From Victivallales bacterium (GTDB lineage Bacteria; Verrucomicrobiota; Lentisphaeria; Oligosphaerales; Lenti-02): a stretch of DNA of 15,752 bases. Of the stretch, positions 8,381 through 15,752 are shown piece by piece; within the stretch, counting starts at the first letter, position 1; each line of letters opens with the position of its first letter. The DNA is taken from NCBI GenBank assembly GCA_018648945.1, contig JABGQJ010000099.1, positions 1 to 15,752 on the forward strand, read 5' to 3'. Under the pieces are notes generated by a model. The model made no database searches and had not been told where the DNA came from. It worked only from the letters and a program-made list of their open reading frames with translations. The position numbers and the translations under genes were made by a program.

Positions 8381-9199
8381 ATGTACCCCAATCTTTGTCC
8401 AGGTGCGGTAGGTCTGGGGGGGGCCATGGCCGACGTGCTGCCGCTGGCTGAACGCGTGGGATTCTCCGGCGTCGATCCCAATGTCTCCGAACCCACGGCA
8501 GCCCTGAAGGACCTGTATGGATCTCTCTCCCTTCGGGTGGGGTCGGTGGGGCTGCCTCTGGAGTTCCGCGACACGGAGGCCAAGTTCCGGCAGGGCTTGG
8601 CCGACTTGCCGGACTTCGCCTCCCGTGCACAGCAGCTCCAGTGCACCCGTTGCGCCACCTGGCTGCGCCCGGCATCGGACACCCTCACCTACCGGGAGAA
8701 CTTCGTACTGCATGTGCGCCGGCTCCGGCCAGTGGCAGAGATTCTCGCCCGGCACGGTTTGCGGCTCGGCCTGGAGTTCGTGGGGCCGGCGACCTCCCGC
8801 CAGGGAAAGCGCTGCGAATTCATCCACACTCTGGCGCAGCTCCAGGAGCTCCGCGCCGCGATTGGCGTGGAAACCGTGGGCATCCTGCTCGATGCGTGGC
8901 ACTGGTACACGTCCGGCAGCAACCTGGATGAACTGCGCGAGCTCGCCAACGACGATGTCGTCCTCGTCCATGTGAGCGATGCCCCCGCCGCCATCCCGGT
9001 GGACGAACAGCTGGACAACAAGCGTGAACTCCCGGGACAGACGGGGGTGATCGACCTCGCCGCGTTCATGGGCGCTCTGGACGATATCGGCTACGATGGC
9101 CCGGTGTCCGTCGAGCCTTTCTGCGAGCGCCTCCAGGAGTTCTCCCGCGAAGAGCGTGCCGAAGCGGTGGTCGATTCCCTGCTCGGGATCATGCCCTGA
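8381..9199 (+). CDS. Sugar phosphate isomerase/epimerase-like TIM-barrel protein
   Basis: The 272-residue product fits the xylose-isomerase-like TIM-barrel (AP endonuclease 2) superfamily, whose members isomerise or epimerise sugars, keto-sugars or inositols in the cytoplasm using a divalent metal. The ATG at 8381 is chosen because TAGGAG lies 7 nt upstream; an earlier in-frame start at 8294 would add a Cys/Arg-rich tail with no family likeness. Expected metal ligands are visible at strand ends: Glu132 in LGLEF, Asp171 in LLDAWHW, His197 in LVHVSDAP and Glu245 in VSVEPF. The length is usual for the family. The gene follows the sigma-factor terminator, so it has its own expression. Its 3' end overlaps the convergent lyase-like gene by 11 bp. 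The substrate cannot be read from sequence; neighbouring polysaccharide genes suggest a sugar. Confidence 0.85.
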   Translation: MYPNLCPGAVGLGGAMADVLPLAERVGFSGVDPNVSEPTAALKDLYGSLSLRVGSVGLPLEFRDTEAKFRQGLADLPDFASRAQQLQCTRCATWLRPASDTLTYRENFVLHVRRLRPVAEILARHGLRLGLEFVGPATSRQGKRCEFIHTLAQLQELRAAIGVETVGILLDAWHWYTSGSNLDELRELANDDVVLVHVSDAPAAIPVDEQLDNKRELPGQTGVIDLAAFMGALDDIGYDGPVSVEPFCERLQEFSREERAEAVVDSLLGIMP

Positions 9200-10973
9200 C
9201 GGCAACGTCGAAGGGCACCCCGTCGGTCCGGCGTTCTGTCGCCCCGGTCAGCATGTCCCTGGCCAGCGCCAGCGTACCATTGGGCGTGGTCAGCGTGACC
9301 GTCCGGATCTCCTCGCCGTAGGTGCGCGGCACTTCCCCGTCGGCATGGAACGACTCCTCGACGGCCAATCCAGCCACGGCCGCCGGGGTGTCGAGCAGAA
9401 CGACGCACCAGCCGGTGAAGAGCAGGGGTTCGGTCCAGACGCCTTCCCGACCCTCGACCAGGACAAGGCAGAGCTGCAGCCCCTCCTCGTCACGCACCAC
9501 GCGGACCGGTAACTCGACCAGGTTTCCCTGCGTGCGCCGCTGCGGGTTCTCGTCCTCGTCCGGAGCCGCTGGGATTCGACAGGTCAGAGCACGGATCGCC
9601 ACCGCGCAGGCCCCATAGTCCAGCACCAGCCAGCGTCCGGCTGGGACCTCCGTCCCGACCGAGACCGGAGCACCCTCAACCAGGATCTGCCCCGCGCCCT
9701 TGGCCAATCGCCAGCGATCGACAATGCGGGAAGTCGGCGAATGCAGACGGTGGATCTCTCGGAAGACAATGCTCGCCCCGCCCTCTTGGTGCCCAACCAG
9801 CTTTACCTCGGGATGGAAACTCAGACGCTTGAACAGATGGCGGCTCGCCCACTCGTGCATGCCGCGACCGGACTCGTGGCGCCGCACCACGCCCTCGTCA
9901 TCCTCAGTCACCCATTGGAGAATGCCGTATTCGCGGTCGTGGACGATAAAGGAACAGGGCTTGCTCTGCCAACCCAGTCCCCAGCCATCGTGCATGTAGG
10001 TGTTCGGCATCAACGGATACTCGCTGAGCGTGCCAAGACGCGCATGCTCGCCAATGTAGCTGGTGCTGAAATGCTCATCGAAGGTGCGCCAGCGGCGTTG
10101 CCGGGGCACAGGGAGTTCCTGCCGCTCCCAGTGGTAGCCGGTCACCTTCTTCAGCATGCCCAACAGACTCTTCAGCGGCTCCTCCTGCTCCTCGCCGAAG
10201 AGGCCCCGAATACCGTAGGGCAACTCGATCTTGGCGTCGAAGTTGTACCCCCGGATGCTGGGGACCGCATCCATCCCATCGTGGAAATCGGCCCAGTCGA
10301 GAATGGCATCGGTCATCCCTCGCGCCGCATCGTGGACGTCGCCGTCGCCCTCCAAGGCCATGATCAGTAGCGTCATCTCCAGGATGACCCGCGTGTAGAC
10401 CGGCGAGTGGTCCTCGCCCCAGCCCGTGCCACGCCGCCGGTAGTAGTCGAAGTAGCGGCGCGCGAAATCGCGCCCTGCGGCAATCACCTCGTCGTCGCCC
10501 AGCACATGCCCTGCGGCCAGGAGCATGGCGGCATCGCTGATGCACTTGTTGGGATAGAACAGGCTCGGGCTCTCCGCCATGCTCTGGAACCACGGCAGCA
10601 CATCCGCGAACACCCCCCGCATCTCGGCCAGTTCCTCCTGGCTCAATTGACCCCGGCAGGCCAGCCAGATGCCGGCCAGCGGGGTACAAACGAAAAATGA
10701 CGCATTGGTGTCATAGACGCGAGGTGATTCCAGGTACCATTTCAAGCAGCCAAACGTGCCCTTGCCGGGGTCGGCCTCCCGATGCCGGCGCAAGGCCGCC
10801 AGAATCCGGCGCGTGTCTGGGTCCTTCTCCCCCGCGAGCAGGGCCGAGAACAGGTAGCTGGCCGTGCCCGGCAGACTGTGAGTCTCGGTCAGATCCGCAA
10901 TCACGGGGTTGTGCGGCTTGCCGCCGCGAATGAGGTAACACGACCGATCCAAGCGATCTGGTGCAGGACTCAT
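9189..10973 (-). CDS. Large unassigned protein resembling (alpha/alpha)-toroid plus beta-sandwich polysaccharide lyases
   Basis: This 594-residue protein is not one I can name. The second Met (10973) is chosen as the start because GGGAG lies 6 nt upstream; the first (10997) lacks a ribosome site and would add only eight residues. The first ~310 residues are helix-rich with repeated aromatic and acidic helices and motifs such as GWGEDHSPVY (about 184-193), recalling an (alpha/alpha) toroid as in heparinase- or alginate-lyase-like enzymes and glucuronyl hydrolases. From about 325, DGWGLGWQS and many short strands suggest a beta-sandwich, as in heparinase II/III-type proteins. No signal peptide or membrane segment is visible, so it may act on oligosaccharides in the cytoplasm. 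It is divergent from the URO-D-like gene at 11136 and convergent with the TIM-barrel gene. The fold assignment is inference from pattern; catalytic residues were not identified. Confidence 0.75.
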   Translation of the reverse strand: MSPAPDRLDRSCYLIRGGKPHNPVIADLTETHSLPGTASYLFSALLAGEKDPDTRRILAALRRHREADPGKGTFGCLKWYLESPRVYDTNASFFVCTPLAGIWLACRGQLSQEELAEMRGVFADVLPWFQSMAESPSLFYPNKCISDAAMLLAAGHVLGDDEVIAAGRDFARRYFDYYRRRGTGWGEDHSPVYTRVILEMTLLIMALEGDGDVHDAARGMTDAILDWADFHDGMDAVPSIRGYNFDAKIELPYGIRGLFGEEQEEPLKSLLGMLKKVTGYHWERQELPVPRQRRWRTFDEHFSTSYIGEHARLGTLSEYPLMPNTYMHDGWGLGWQSKPCSFIVHDREYGILQWVTEDDEGVVRRHESGRGMHEWASRHLFKRLSFHPEVKLVGHQEGGASIVFREIHRLHSPTSRIVDRWRLAKGAGQILVEGAPVSVGTEVPAGRWLVLDYGACAVAIRALTCRIPAAPDEDENPQRRTQGNLVELPVRVVRDEEGLQLCLVLVEGREGVWTEPLLFTGWCVVLLDTPAAVAGLAVEESFHADGEVPRTYGEEIRTVTLTTPNGTLALARDMLTGATERRTDGVPFDVAVRA

Positions 10974-11001
10974 GTTGGGCTCCCGGGGGACGTTCATCAG
11001 G

Positions 11002-11097
11002 TTGCGTGGCAGGCTACCTTCCGCAAACCACGTGTCAAGCCCTCTGCGGAGAATGGGGGAGAAGCGCTTGTGTTCGTGGTTTGGCGTGCCAGCCTAC
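11002..11097. repeat. Imperfect direct repeat in divergent intergenic region
   Basis: A 16-nt unit TTGCGTGGCAGGCTAC (11002-11017) recurs as TTGGCGTGCCAGCCTAC (11081-11097), differing by one inserted base and two substitutions, 79 nt apart start to start. The region separates the divergent genes at 10973 (-) and 11136 (+), so these may be paired regulator sites. Chance cannot be excluded. Confidence 0.4.
11024..11083. repeat. 9-bp inverted repeat with long spacer in divergent intergenic region
   Basis: CAAACCACG (11024-11032) and CGTGGTTTG (11075-11083) are perfect inverted copies 42 nt apart, nested within the direct repeats of the same gap. The spacing equals about four helical turns, so a looping dimer could bind both on one DNA face. 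I saw no clear promoter boxes here. Confidence 0.45.
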
Positions 11098-11135
11098 ATG
11101 CACCACTTCCAGCCGCCATGTAAGGGATTCATGCC

Positions 11136-12377
11136 ATGAGCGACCTCCCCTCCGCCAAGGAAACCCAAGCCCTGCGCGAACTGGCCCGGCGGGTAGCCGA
11201 GATCGCCGCCTTGCCCGAGCAGGCCGAAAAGGCGGAGCTGTGGGCGCGGCACAATGACCTGGAGAAGACCCGGCCGATGGTCCTGGTCTTCCCCGAAGGC
11301 TCCTGGAGCGAACTGGCAGCGGATTGGGTCTACGACTGCGAGACGCCCCTGGCCCGGCGATACGAGCAGGATCTGCGGCAGCGGCTCTACTCCTGGGAGC
11401 ACCTGCGCGACGACAATGTGATCGAGCCGGTCGTGAGCTGCCCTGTCGCCGTCCGCAACACCGGCTATGGCCTGCAGGCCGAACGCATACCGTCGACGGC
11501 GTACAAGGGGGCTTACCACATCGAACCGGTACTCATCGAGGAGTCGGACCTCGACAAGATCCAGCGCCCCGAAGTCACTGTGGACTGGGAAAGAACAGGC
11601 CGGAACCAAGCGCAGGTGCGAGAAATTTTCGATGGCATCCTCGAGGTGCGTCTTGCGGCTGGCTGGGGAGGCTGGGCCCCCATGGACCAGCTCTCTGCGT
11701 GGCGCGGCATCGACCAGCTCTATCTGGACCTGATCGAGCGTCCCCAGTGGGTCCATGCGGTCATGCAACGCCTGCTGGACGGCAAGCTGGGGGAGATCGA
11801 GGCCCTGGAGGCGCAGGGGGCATTGCGGCTGAACAACCGCAACCACTACAACGGATCGGGTGGCGTCGGGTACACAGCTCAACTGCCTGCCGAGGGCTAC
11901 ACCAAGCCCGCTGCCCGCTGCCACGATCTCTGGGCCATGGCGACCGCGCAGATCTTCTCCGAGGTCTCTCCGAGCATGCACGAGGAGTTTGCGCTTACCT
12001 ATGAGCGCCAATTCCTGGAGCGCTTCGGCCTGGCCAACTACGGTTGCTGCGAGCCCCTGCACCACAAGCTCGACGCGGTACTCAAGATCCGCAATCTGCG
12101 CCGGGTCTCCATCAGCCCGTGGGCGGACCTCGACCAGAGCGCAGAGCGCCTCCAGAACCGATACGTCTTCAGTTGGAAGCCCAATCCAGCCATCGTGGCT
12201 GGCCCAACCTGGCGACCGGAACCCGTCCGGGCCGGACTGCGCGACTTCTGCGAGCGGACCCGGGGCTGCGTCACGGACATCATCATGAAGGACACCCACA
12301 CCTGCAACCACGAACCGCGCCGCCTGCAAGACTGGGTGCGGATCGCCATGGAGACGGCCCGCGAGTTCACCCCCTGA
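11136..12377 (+). CDS. Uroporphyrinogen decarboxylase (URO-D)-like protein, GCCE type
   Basis: The 413-residue product belongs to the URO-D/MtaA/CmuA structural superfamily by overall pattern, a cytoplasmic TIM barrel that in the methyltransferase branch moves methyl groups to or from corrinoid proteins using zinc. Start: ATG at 11136 with AAGGGA about 8 nt upstream. Distinctive features are ANYGCCEPLHHK (Cys304 and Cys305, possible metal ligands), VSISPWADLDQSAE just after, and IIMKDTHTCNHEPRRLQDW near the C-terminus (His388, Cys390, His392). It is longer than HemE (about 350 residues) and lacks an obvious HemE N-terminal arginine motif, so haem synthesis is unlikely. A related-fold protein is encoded at 14145 with a different metal motif. 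The exosortase gene follows after 61 nt. Methyl transfer is inferred from family only; no corrinoid protein is nearby. Confidence 0.75.
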   Translation: MSDLPSAKETQALRELARRVAEIAALPEQAEKAELWARHNDLEKTRPMVLVFPEGSWSELAADWVYDCETPLARRYEQDLRQRLYSWEHLRDDNVIEPVVSCPVAVRNTGYGLQAERIPSTAYKGAYHIEPVLIEESDLDKIQRPEVTVDWERTGRNQAQVREIFDGILEVRLAAGWGGWAPMDQLSAWRGIDQLYLDLIERPQWVHAVMQRLLDGKLGEIEALEAQGALRLNNRNHYNGSGGVGYTAQLPAEGYTKPAARCHDLWAMATAQIFSEVSPSMHEEFALTYERQFLERFGLANYGCCEPLHHKLDAVLKIRNLRRVSISPWADLDQSAERLQNRYVFSWKPNPAIVAGPTWRPEPVRAGLRDFCERTRGCVTDIIMKDTHTCNHEPRRLQDWVRIAMETAREFTP

Positions 12378-12393
12378 ACAATGGCGGTATAGT
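12366..12393 (+). promoter_or_regulatory. Possible promoter of the exosortase gene
   Basis: TTCACC (12366-12371, overlapping the end of the upstream gene) is followed by a 16-nt spacer and TATAGT (12388-12393), a five-of-six -10 match. The -10 box lies within GGCG-N8-CGCC (12383-12398), a possible operator. The predicted start is about 39 nt before the GTG at 12439. Confidence 0.4.
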
Positions 12394-12438
12394 ACGCCAG
12401 CCGTTCCGTTCTCACCCCGCCAGCCAGGAAGTCCCGCT

Positions 12439-14139
12439 GTGTCCGAACTCAGTCTGCCGAAACTTGCTCGCCAGATCACCTGGCCGCTGGCGGCGTGCCT
12501 CCTGCTGCTGTTCGCGACGGCCTGGCCGTTCCTGCGCAGCTTGGTGGCACTCTTCTCTTCCGGAGGCGACTACTCCCATGGTTTCCTCGTCCCCTTGGTC
12601 TCCGCCTATTCGGCATGGGTGATCGTGGAGGACCATGGGTCCTCGCCTGCGGCCCGGTCCTGGCTCTGGGCGGGACTGCCGGTCGCGGGGCTTGGCACCG
12701 CGGTTGCTATGTTCTCCTACTGGTATGCGGCCGGACTCAACCCCGGAGGCACTGGCTGGCTCTTCCTCGGGGCAACCGGTCTCCTCGGAGTTCTCGCGGG
12801 GCTGATCCTGGCAACGGCGGGGGAAGTGTGGCTGAAGCGCCTTGCCTTCCCCCTCGCCTACCTCCTTTTCGCCCTCCCCCTGCCCGCCTCGATCCTGACC
12901 AAAATCACCCTCCGCCTCCGCACCCTGGGCAGTATCCTGACCACCTGGCTCCTCCGGCTGAGCGGAGTGGAGGTCACGCGGGACGGCAACGTACTGCACA
13001 CCGCCGGCGGCATGGTGGGCATCATCGACGCCTGTAGCGGCATCCGCTCCCTGTGGGTTCTGACTGCCGCCGCCGTAGCCATCCTCCATTTCGGGCGGTT
13101 CACCTGGCGGCGTGGCCTCCTGCTCCTGGCCAGCGTGCCGGTCCTGGCCGTGGCGGGCAACCTGATTCGCCTCTACGTCTCCGCCCTGTTGATTTCCCGC
13201 GGACAGCATGACATCGCCGAAGGCAGCGCTCACGAGCTCCTCGGCCTGATCACCTTCGTTCTGGCCCTGGGCGGACTGATCGGGTGCAGCCGCCTACTTG
13301 CCGGGCCCCGTCGGCGGGAGGAAGGCGGGCCATCCCCTGCCGAGATGCCCGACCAAGCCAGGGCGGCATCGACCAGGGCACCCTTGCTGGCCATTCTCGC
13401 CCTGCTGGCACTCGCCACCGGGCTGAGGGCGACCATCACCCGCCACTACGCTGTGGATGAGGAGGCCGAATTCCTGGCTGGAGCCCAGCGCCGAGCTCTC
13501 GTGAAGCTGCCGCGGCAACTCGGGGACTTCCGACTCGCGGGCATGGGCCAGTTCAGCGCCGAGGAACTCGAAGAGCTGCGCCCCTCCGACCACACGATCG
13601 CCTACTACGTGAACCAACGCGGCCAGCGGATCGAGGCCCAATTCTCCTACTGGCAACCCCAGAACCTGGCCAGCATGGGGGCCTTCCGGCACCCCCACTG
13701 GCCAGATACATGCTACCCGTCCCAGGGCTGGACCTCCGTGCCGGAGCTCGACACGGAGAAGGCCTACGACTGGCTGCCTGGGGAGACACCGCGTTGGCGC
13801 GCCTTCCGGAAGAGGACGGGCGAAGGCAAAACCGCCGTCGTCATCCTGGCCGCCTGGCGGAGCCGAGCCGATCCCCGCCGTCTCTTCGTGCCCTCCCAAT
13901 GGGGGCAGCGACTGCGCGCATTGGTCGATTCCTGGTGGCGCAAGAAGCGCCGGGTCCGCTCGCAGTACGGGGTGACTCTCCGCGTATTCCTCGACCAGGC
14001 CATGCCGACTCCAGACGATGGGTTGAGGGTGATCGAGGAGTTCGGCAAGAGTCTCGCCCCTCACCTCCCGACTTTCGGCCTCAGCCGTGAACAGGTGGAT
14101 CGCGATCGTGCCATCGGCGCCGCCCAACCAGGAGACTGA
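12439..14139 (+). CDS. Exosortase fused to C-terminal EpsI-type domain
   Basis: This 566-residue membrane protein is predicted to cleave C-terminal sorting tags (PEP-CTERM-like) from exported proteins, as proposed for the exosortase/EpsH family. It starts at a GTG with AGGAAG 7 nt upstream. The exosortase part (about 1-290) has roughly eight hydrophobic segments. Its catalytic residues are Cys199 in DACSGIRS, Arg244 in NLIRLY and His265 in SAHELLGL, all intact. After a charged linker, another hydrophobic segment (about 314-332) anchors an EpsI-like domain (DUF3485) with the DTCYPSQGW motif (Cys425) and LPRQLGDF near 357. In many genomes EpsI is a separate gene; fused forms are known among EpsH/XrtA-type proteins. 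The next gene begins 5 nt later, implying co-transcription with a URO-D-like protein. No PEP-CTERM substrate or exopolysaccharide gene is in the window. Confidence 0.93.
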   Translation: MSELSLPKLARQITWPLAACLLLLFATAWPFLRSLVALFSSGGDYSHGFLVPLVSAYSAWVIVEDHGSSPAARSWLWAGLPVAGLGTAVAMFSYWYAAGLNPGGTGWLFLGATGLLGVLAGLILATAGEVWLKRLAFPLAYLLFALPLPASILTKITLRLRTLGSILTTWLLRLSGVEVTRDGNVLHTAGGMVGIIDACSGIRSLWVLTAAAVAILHFGRFTWRRGLLLLASVPVLAVAGNLIRLYVSALLISRGQHDIAEGSAHELLGLITFVLALGGLIGCSRLLAGPRRREEGGPSPAEMPDQARAASTRAPLLAILALLALATGLRATITRHYAVDEEAEFLAGAQRRALVKLPRQLGDFRLAGMGQFSAEELEELRPSDHTIAYYVNQRGQRIEAQFSYWQPQNLASMGAFRHPHWPDTCYPSQGWTSVPELDTEKAYDWLPGETPRWRAFRKRTGEGKTAVVILAAWRSRADPRRLFVPSQWGQRLRALVDSWWRKKRRVRSQYGVTLRVFLDQAMPTPDDGLRVIEEFGKSLAPHLPTFGLSREQVDRDRAIGAAQPGD

Positions 14140-14144
14140 GTACC

Positions 14145-15095
14145 ATGATGACGCCACGGGAAGTCGTAGCAGCCACCATCGCCTGCACCGGGCCAGACCG
14201 TCTGGCTCGGTCTTTCCCCGCCCCCTACGGGAACGACTTCGGCGGGGTGGGCATGAGTCCCAGCCCCGATGCCCGACCCGGTACTGGCACGGACGAGTGG
14301 GGCGCAGTCTGGGAGAACATCGGCGTCTGCAAGCTCGGGGAAGTCAAGAAATTCCCCATCAAGGAATGGACCGACTTCGATCCGGCGGACGCCCCGGACA
14401 TCACCATGGGAAGCCGCTGGAGCCAGCTTGCCGGTGCCCGCGAACGCGCCGGAGAGCAGTACATGCTCGCCGGCGGCATCTCCCTCTACGAGCGGGTGCA
14501 TTTCCTGCGTGGGCTCGAGAATACCTGGACCGATCTCTACACCAACCCCGGAGATCTGCGGGGCCTGATCGATATCCTTGTCGAGATGAACCTCTACGCG
14601 ATCGAGCGCTACCAGGTGGCGGAGGCGGACGGGTTCATCTTCTGCGACGACTGGGGCCTCCAGGACCGCCTCATGATCTCCCCGGAGAAGTGGCGCGAGT
14701 TCTGGAAGCCAGCCTATGCCCGCGTCTACGCTGCCGCCCGCGCCGCCGGACTCCAGACCTTCCTGCATAGCTGCGGATACATCACCGACATCCTCCCGGA
14801 CCTGATCGAGATTGGCCTGGACGTCATTCAGATGGACCAGCAGGAGAATATGGGCCTGGACAGCCTGGCCCAGTTCGCCGGGCAGATCACCTTCTGGTGC
14901 CCCGTGGACATTCAGACCACCATGTGTCGGGGCAGCCTGGACGAGATCCGTGCCTACTGCCACCGGCTCGTGGACACGCTCGGCACCCCCGCTGGTGGCT
15001 TCCTCCCCAAGTGGTATGGCGACCCCGTCGGTGCCGGCCACACCCAGGAAGCGATCGATGCCATGTGCCAGGAGTTCCTCGCCATCCAGATCTGA
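14145..15095 (+). CDS. Uroporphyrinogen decarboxylase (URO-D)-like methyltransferase, HxC type
   Basis: The 316-residue protein resembles the URO-D superfamily branch of corrinoid methyltransferases (MtaA, MtbA, CmuA). It starts at an ATG (another ATG follows at once) with AGGAG 10 nt upstream, 5 nt after the exosortase stop. Key features are FCDDWGLQDRLMISPEKW (about 166-183), typical of this branch, then FLHSCGYITDILPDLIEIG with His208 and Cys210, which match the zinc-binding HxC of MtaA-type enzymes, then VIQMDQQENMG. The C-terminal glycine-rich element reads GGFLPKW where MtaA-type enzymes usually have the third zinc cysteine; Cys252 or Cys261 might substitute, which is speculative. It probably transfers methyl groups rather than decarboxylating porphyrin. 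Its partner corrinoid protein is not visible. It converges on the beta-propeller gene with a 33-nt gap and no clear terminator. Confidence 0.82.
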   Translation: MMTPREVVAATIACTGPDRLARSFPAPYGNDFGGVGMSPSPDARPGTGTDEWGAVWENIGVCKLGEVKKFPIKEWTDFDPADAPDITMGSRWSQLAGARERAGEQYMLAGGISLYERVHFLRGLENTWTDLYTNPGDLRGLIDILVEMNLYAIERYQVAEADGFIFCDDWGLQDRLMISPEKWREFWKPAYARVYAAARAAGLQTFLHSCGYITDILPDLIEIGLDVIQMDQQENMGLDSLAQFAGQITFWCPVDIQTTMCRGSLDEIRAYCHRLVDTLGTPAGGFLPKWYGDPVGAGHTQEAIDAMCQEFLAIQI

Positions 15096-15128
15096 AGCCG
15101 AAGGTTGCTGTTCAGGTGGGGCCTCACA

Positions 15129-15752
15129 CTACTCCGGCTGCTTGGCAGGCATCACGATGAATGCCCAACCCATCCCCCGTTCCTCGGCTGGCGTCCCCAC
15201 GAGAAGCGTCTCTGTTCCCGTACGAAGGTCGACAATGCAGAGGTCCGTCTCCTTCCCGTTCCGCCGATCATACAGGACTCTGCGACCGTCCGGCGAGACA
15301 TCGACACAGGCTTGGCTCTTCTCTCCTGGATAGGGAGGGATGATCTTCCGCCCCCCCGTTCCATCTGCACGCATGGTCCACAGGGCCTCGTGGGACCTCA
15401 ATGTGGTGCCGCTCTGCGTCCACACGATCTCGCTGCCGTTGGGGTGCCAGACAGGCATGTGGTGCGTGCGCCCGTTGCGGGGGAAGACGGTCCATTGGCG
15501 GCCACTGGTCCGCTCCAAGAGTCGGAATTCGCGGTCGAACGACCAATTCCCCGCATCGAACAGGAAGAGGAGACGGTCGGGATCCCAGGGGTGCGGAGCG
15601 GGATGCACGTCCAGATCGTCATGGTTGTTCAACAGCGGATAGGATTCTCCGCCAGCGGCGGACACCACGAATATCTCCGTCTCGTACATGTCGTACCGTA
15701 TGGTATATGCCAAAGCCCTGCCGTGCGGAAGCCAAGCGGCATAGCCGACTCC
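15129..15752 (-). CDS. TolB/PD40-type beta-propeller protein, partial (5' end beyond window)
   Basis: The frame is open from the right edge to a TAG at 15129-15131, giving about 207 C-terminal residues; the N-terminus is outside the window. A TTG at 15713 lies mid-repeat and is not the start, since codons upstream (AAWLPHGRALAYT) continue the propeller pattern. PD40 blade motifs are visible: LPHGRALAYT, WHPNGSEIVWTQ and VSPDGRRVLYDRR, each followed by acidic or WTM/LCIVDL strands. Such proteins include TolB, dipeptidyl-peptidase propellers and oligogalacturonate lyase (PL22). The HHMPVWHPNG and ALWTMRADGTGG segments recall PL22-like propellers that coordinate Mn through histidines, but I cannot confirm this. 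No catalytic hydrolase domain follows the propeller. Its strand opposes the URO-D-like gene. Confidence 0.8.
   Translation of the reverse strand, partial: GVGYAAWLPHGRALAYTIRYDMYETEIFVVSAAGGESYPLLNNHDDLDVHPAPHPWDPDRLLFLFDAGNWSFDREFRLLERTSGRQWTVFPRNGRTHHMPVWHPNGSEIVWTQSGTTLRSHEALWTMRADGTGGRKIIPPYPGEKSQACVDVSPDGRRVLYDRRNGKETDLCIVDLRTGTETLLVGTPAEERGMGWAFIVMPAKQPE

Noticed and set aside
11094..12479. 461-codon minus-strand open frame under the URO-D-like gene
   Set aside because: No domain is recognisable; the plus-strand product has conserved motifs and a ribosome site.
14145..15095. HemE (haem-pathway uroporphyrinogen decarboxylase)
   Set aside because: The HSCG and DDWG motifs fit the methyltransferase branch, the protein is shorter than HemE, and the HemE N-terminal arginine motif is not visible.

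Overview
This GC-rich 15.75-kb window is densely coding, with short intergenic gaps; none of the gene-free stretches reaches 300 bases. It looks like chromosomal DNA from a bacterium of the PVC superphylum (Planctomycetota, Verrucomicrobiota, Lentisphaerota or Kiritimatiellota) or a similar polysaccharide-degrading lineage. This assignment is inferred from gene content: SGNH hydrolases with beta-sandwich domains, a zinc-ribbon Ser/Thr kinase, a fused exosortase/EpsI protein, several uroporphyrinogen-decarboxylase-like proteins, a xylose-isomerase-like TIM barrel and a PD40 beta-propeller. No marker gene here fixes the phylum. I saw no transposase, integrase, phage gene or CRISPR array.

Layout. 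1-739 (-) is the 5' part of a U32-peptidase-like gene starting at a GTG, followed upstream by tRNA-Gln(CTG) at 793-866 (-). At 1026-4671 (+) are two secreted SGNH-hydrolase genes 16 nt apart. The second appears to be a catalytically ruined copy of the first fused to a different, intact SGNH domain. At 4836-7094 (+) is a membrane-anchored Ser/Thr protein kinase with an N-terminal zinc ribbon. At 7369-8199 (+) is a short sigma-70 factor with a near-consensus promoter and a strong terminator. At 8381-9199 (+) is a sugar-phosphate isomerase/epimerase-like TIM barrel. It converges, with an 11-bp overlap, on a minus-strand gene (9189-10973) for a large protein resembling an (alpha/alpha) toroid plus beta-sandwich lyase. 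A 162-bp divergent intergenic region with repeats separates that gene from a plus-strand cluster (11136-15095) of a URO-D-like protein, the exosortase-EpsI fusion and a second, different URO-D-like protein. The right edge (15129-15752, -) is the 3' part of a TolB/PD40-like beta-propeller.

How the genes may work together (inference): the esterase-like, lyase-like, propeller and sugar-isomerase-like proteins fit degradation of decorated polysaccharides. The URO-D-like proteins could move methyl groups to or from corrinoid, but no corrinoid protein is visible. The kinase and sigma factor are regulatory, and the exosortase would process PEP-CTERM-type exported proteins encoded elsewhere. The best candidate for something undescribed is the pseudoesterase-esterase fusion at 2824-4671, followed by the exosortase between two URO-D-like genes and the unassigned lyase-like protein.
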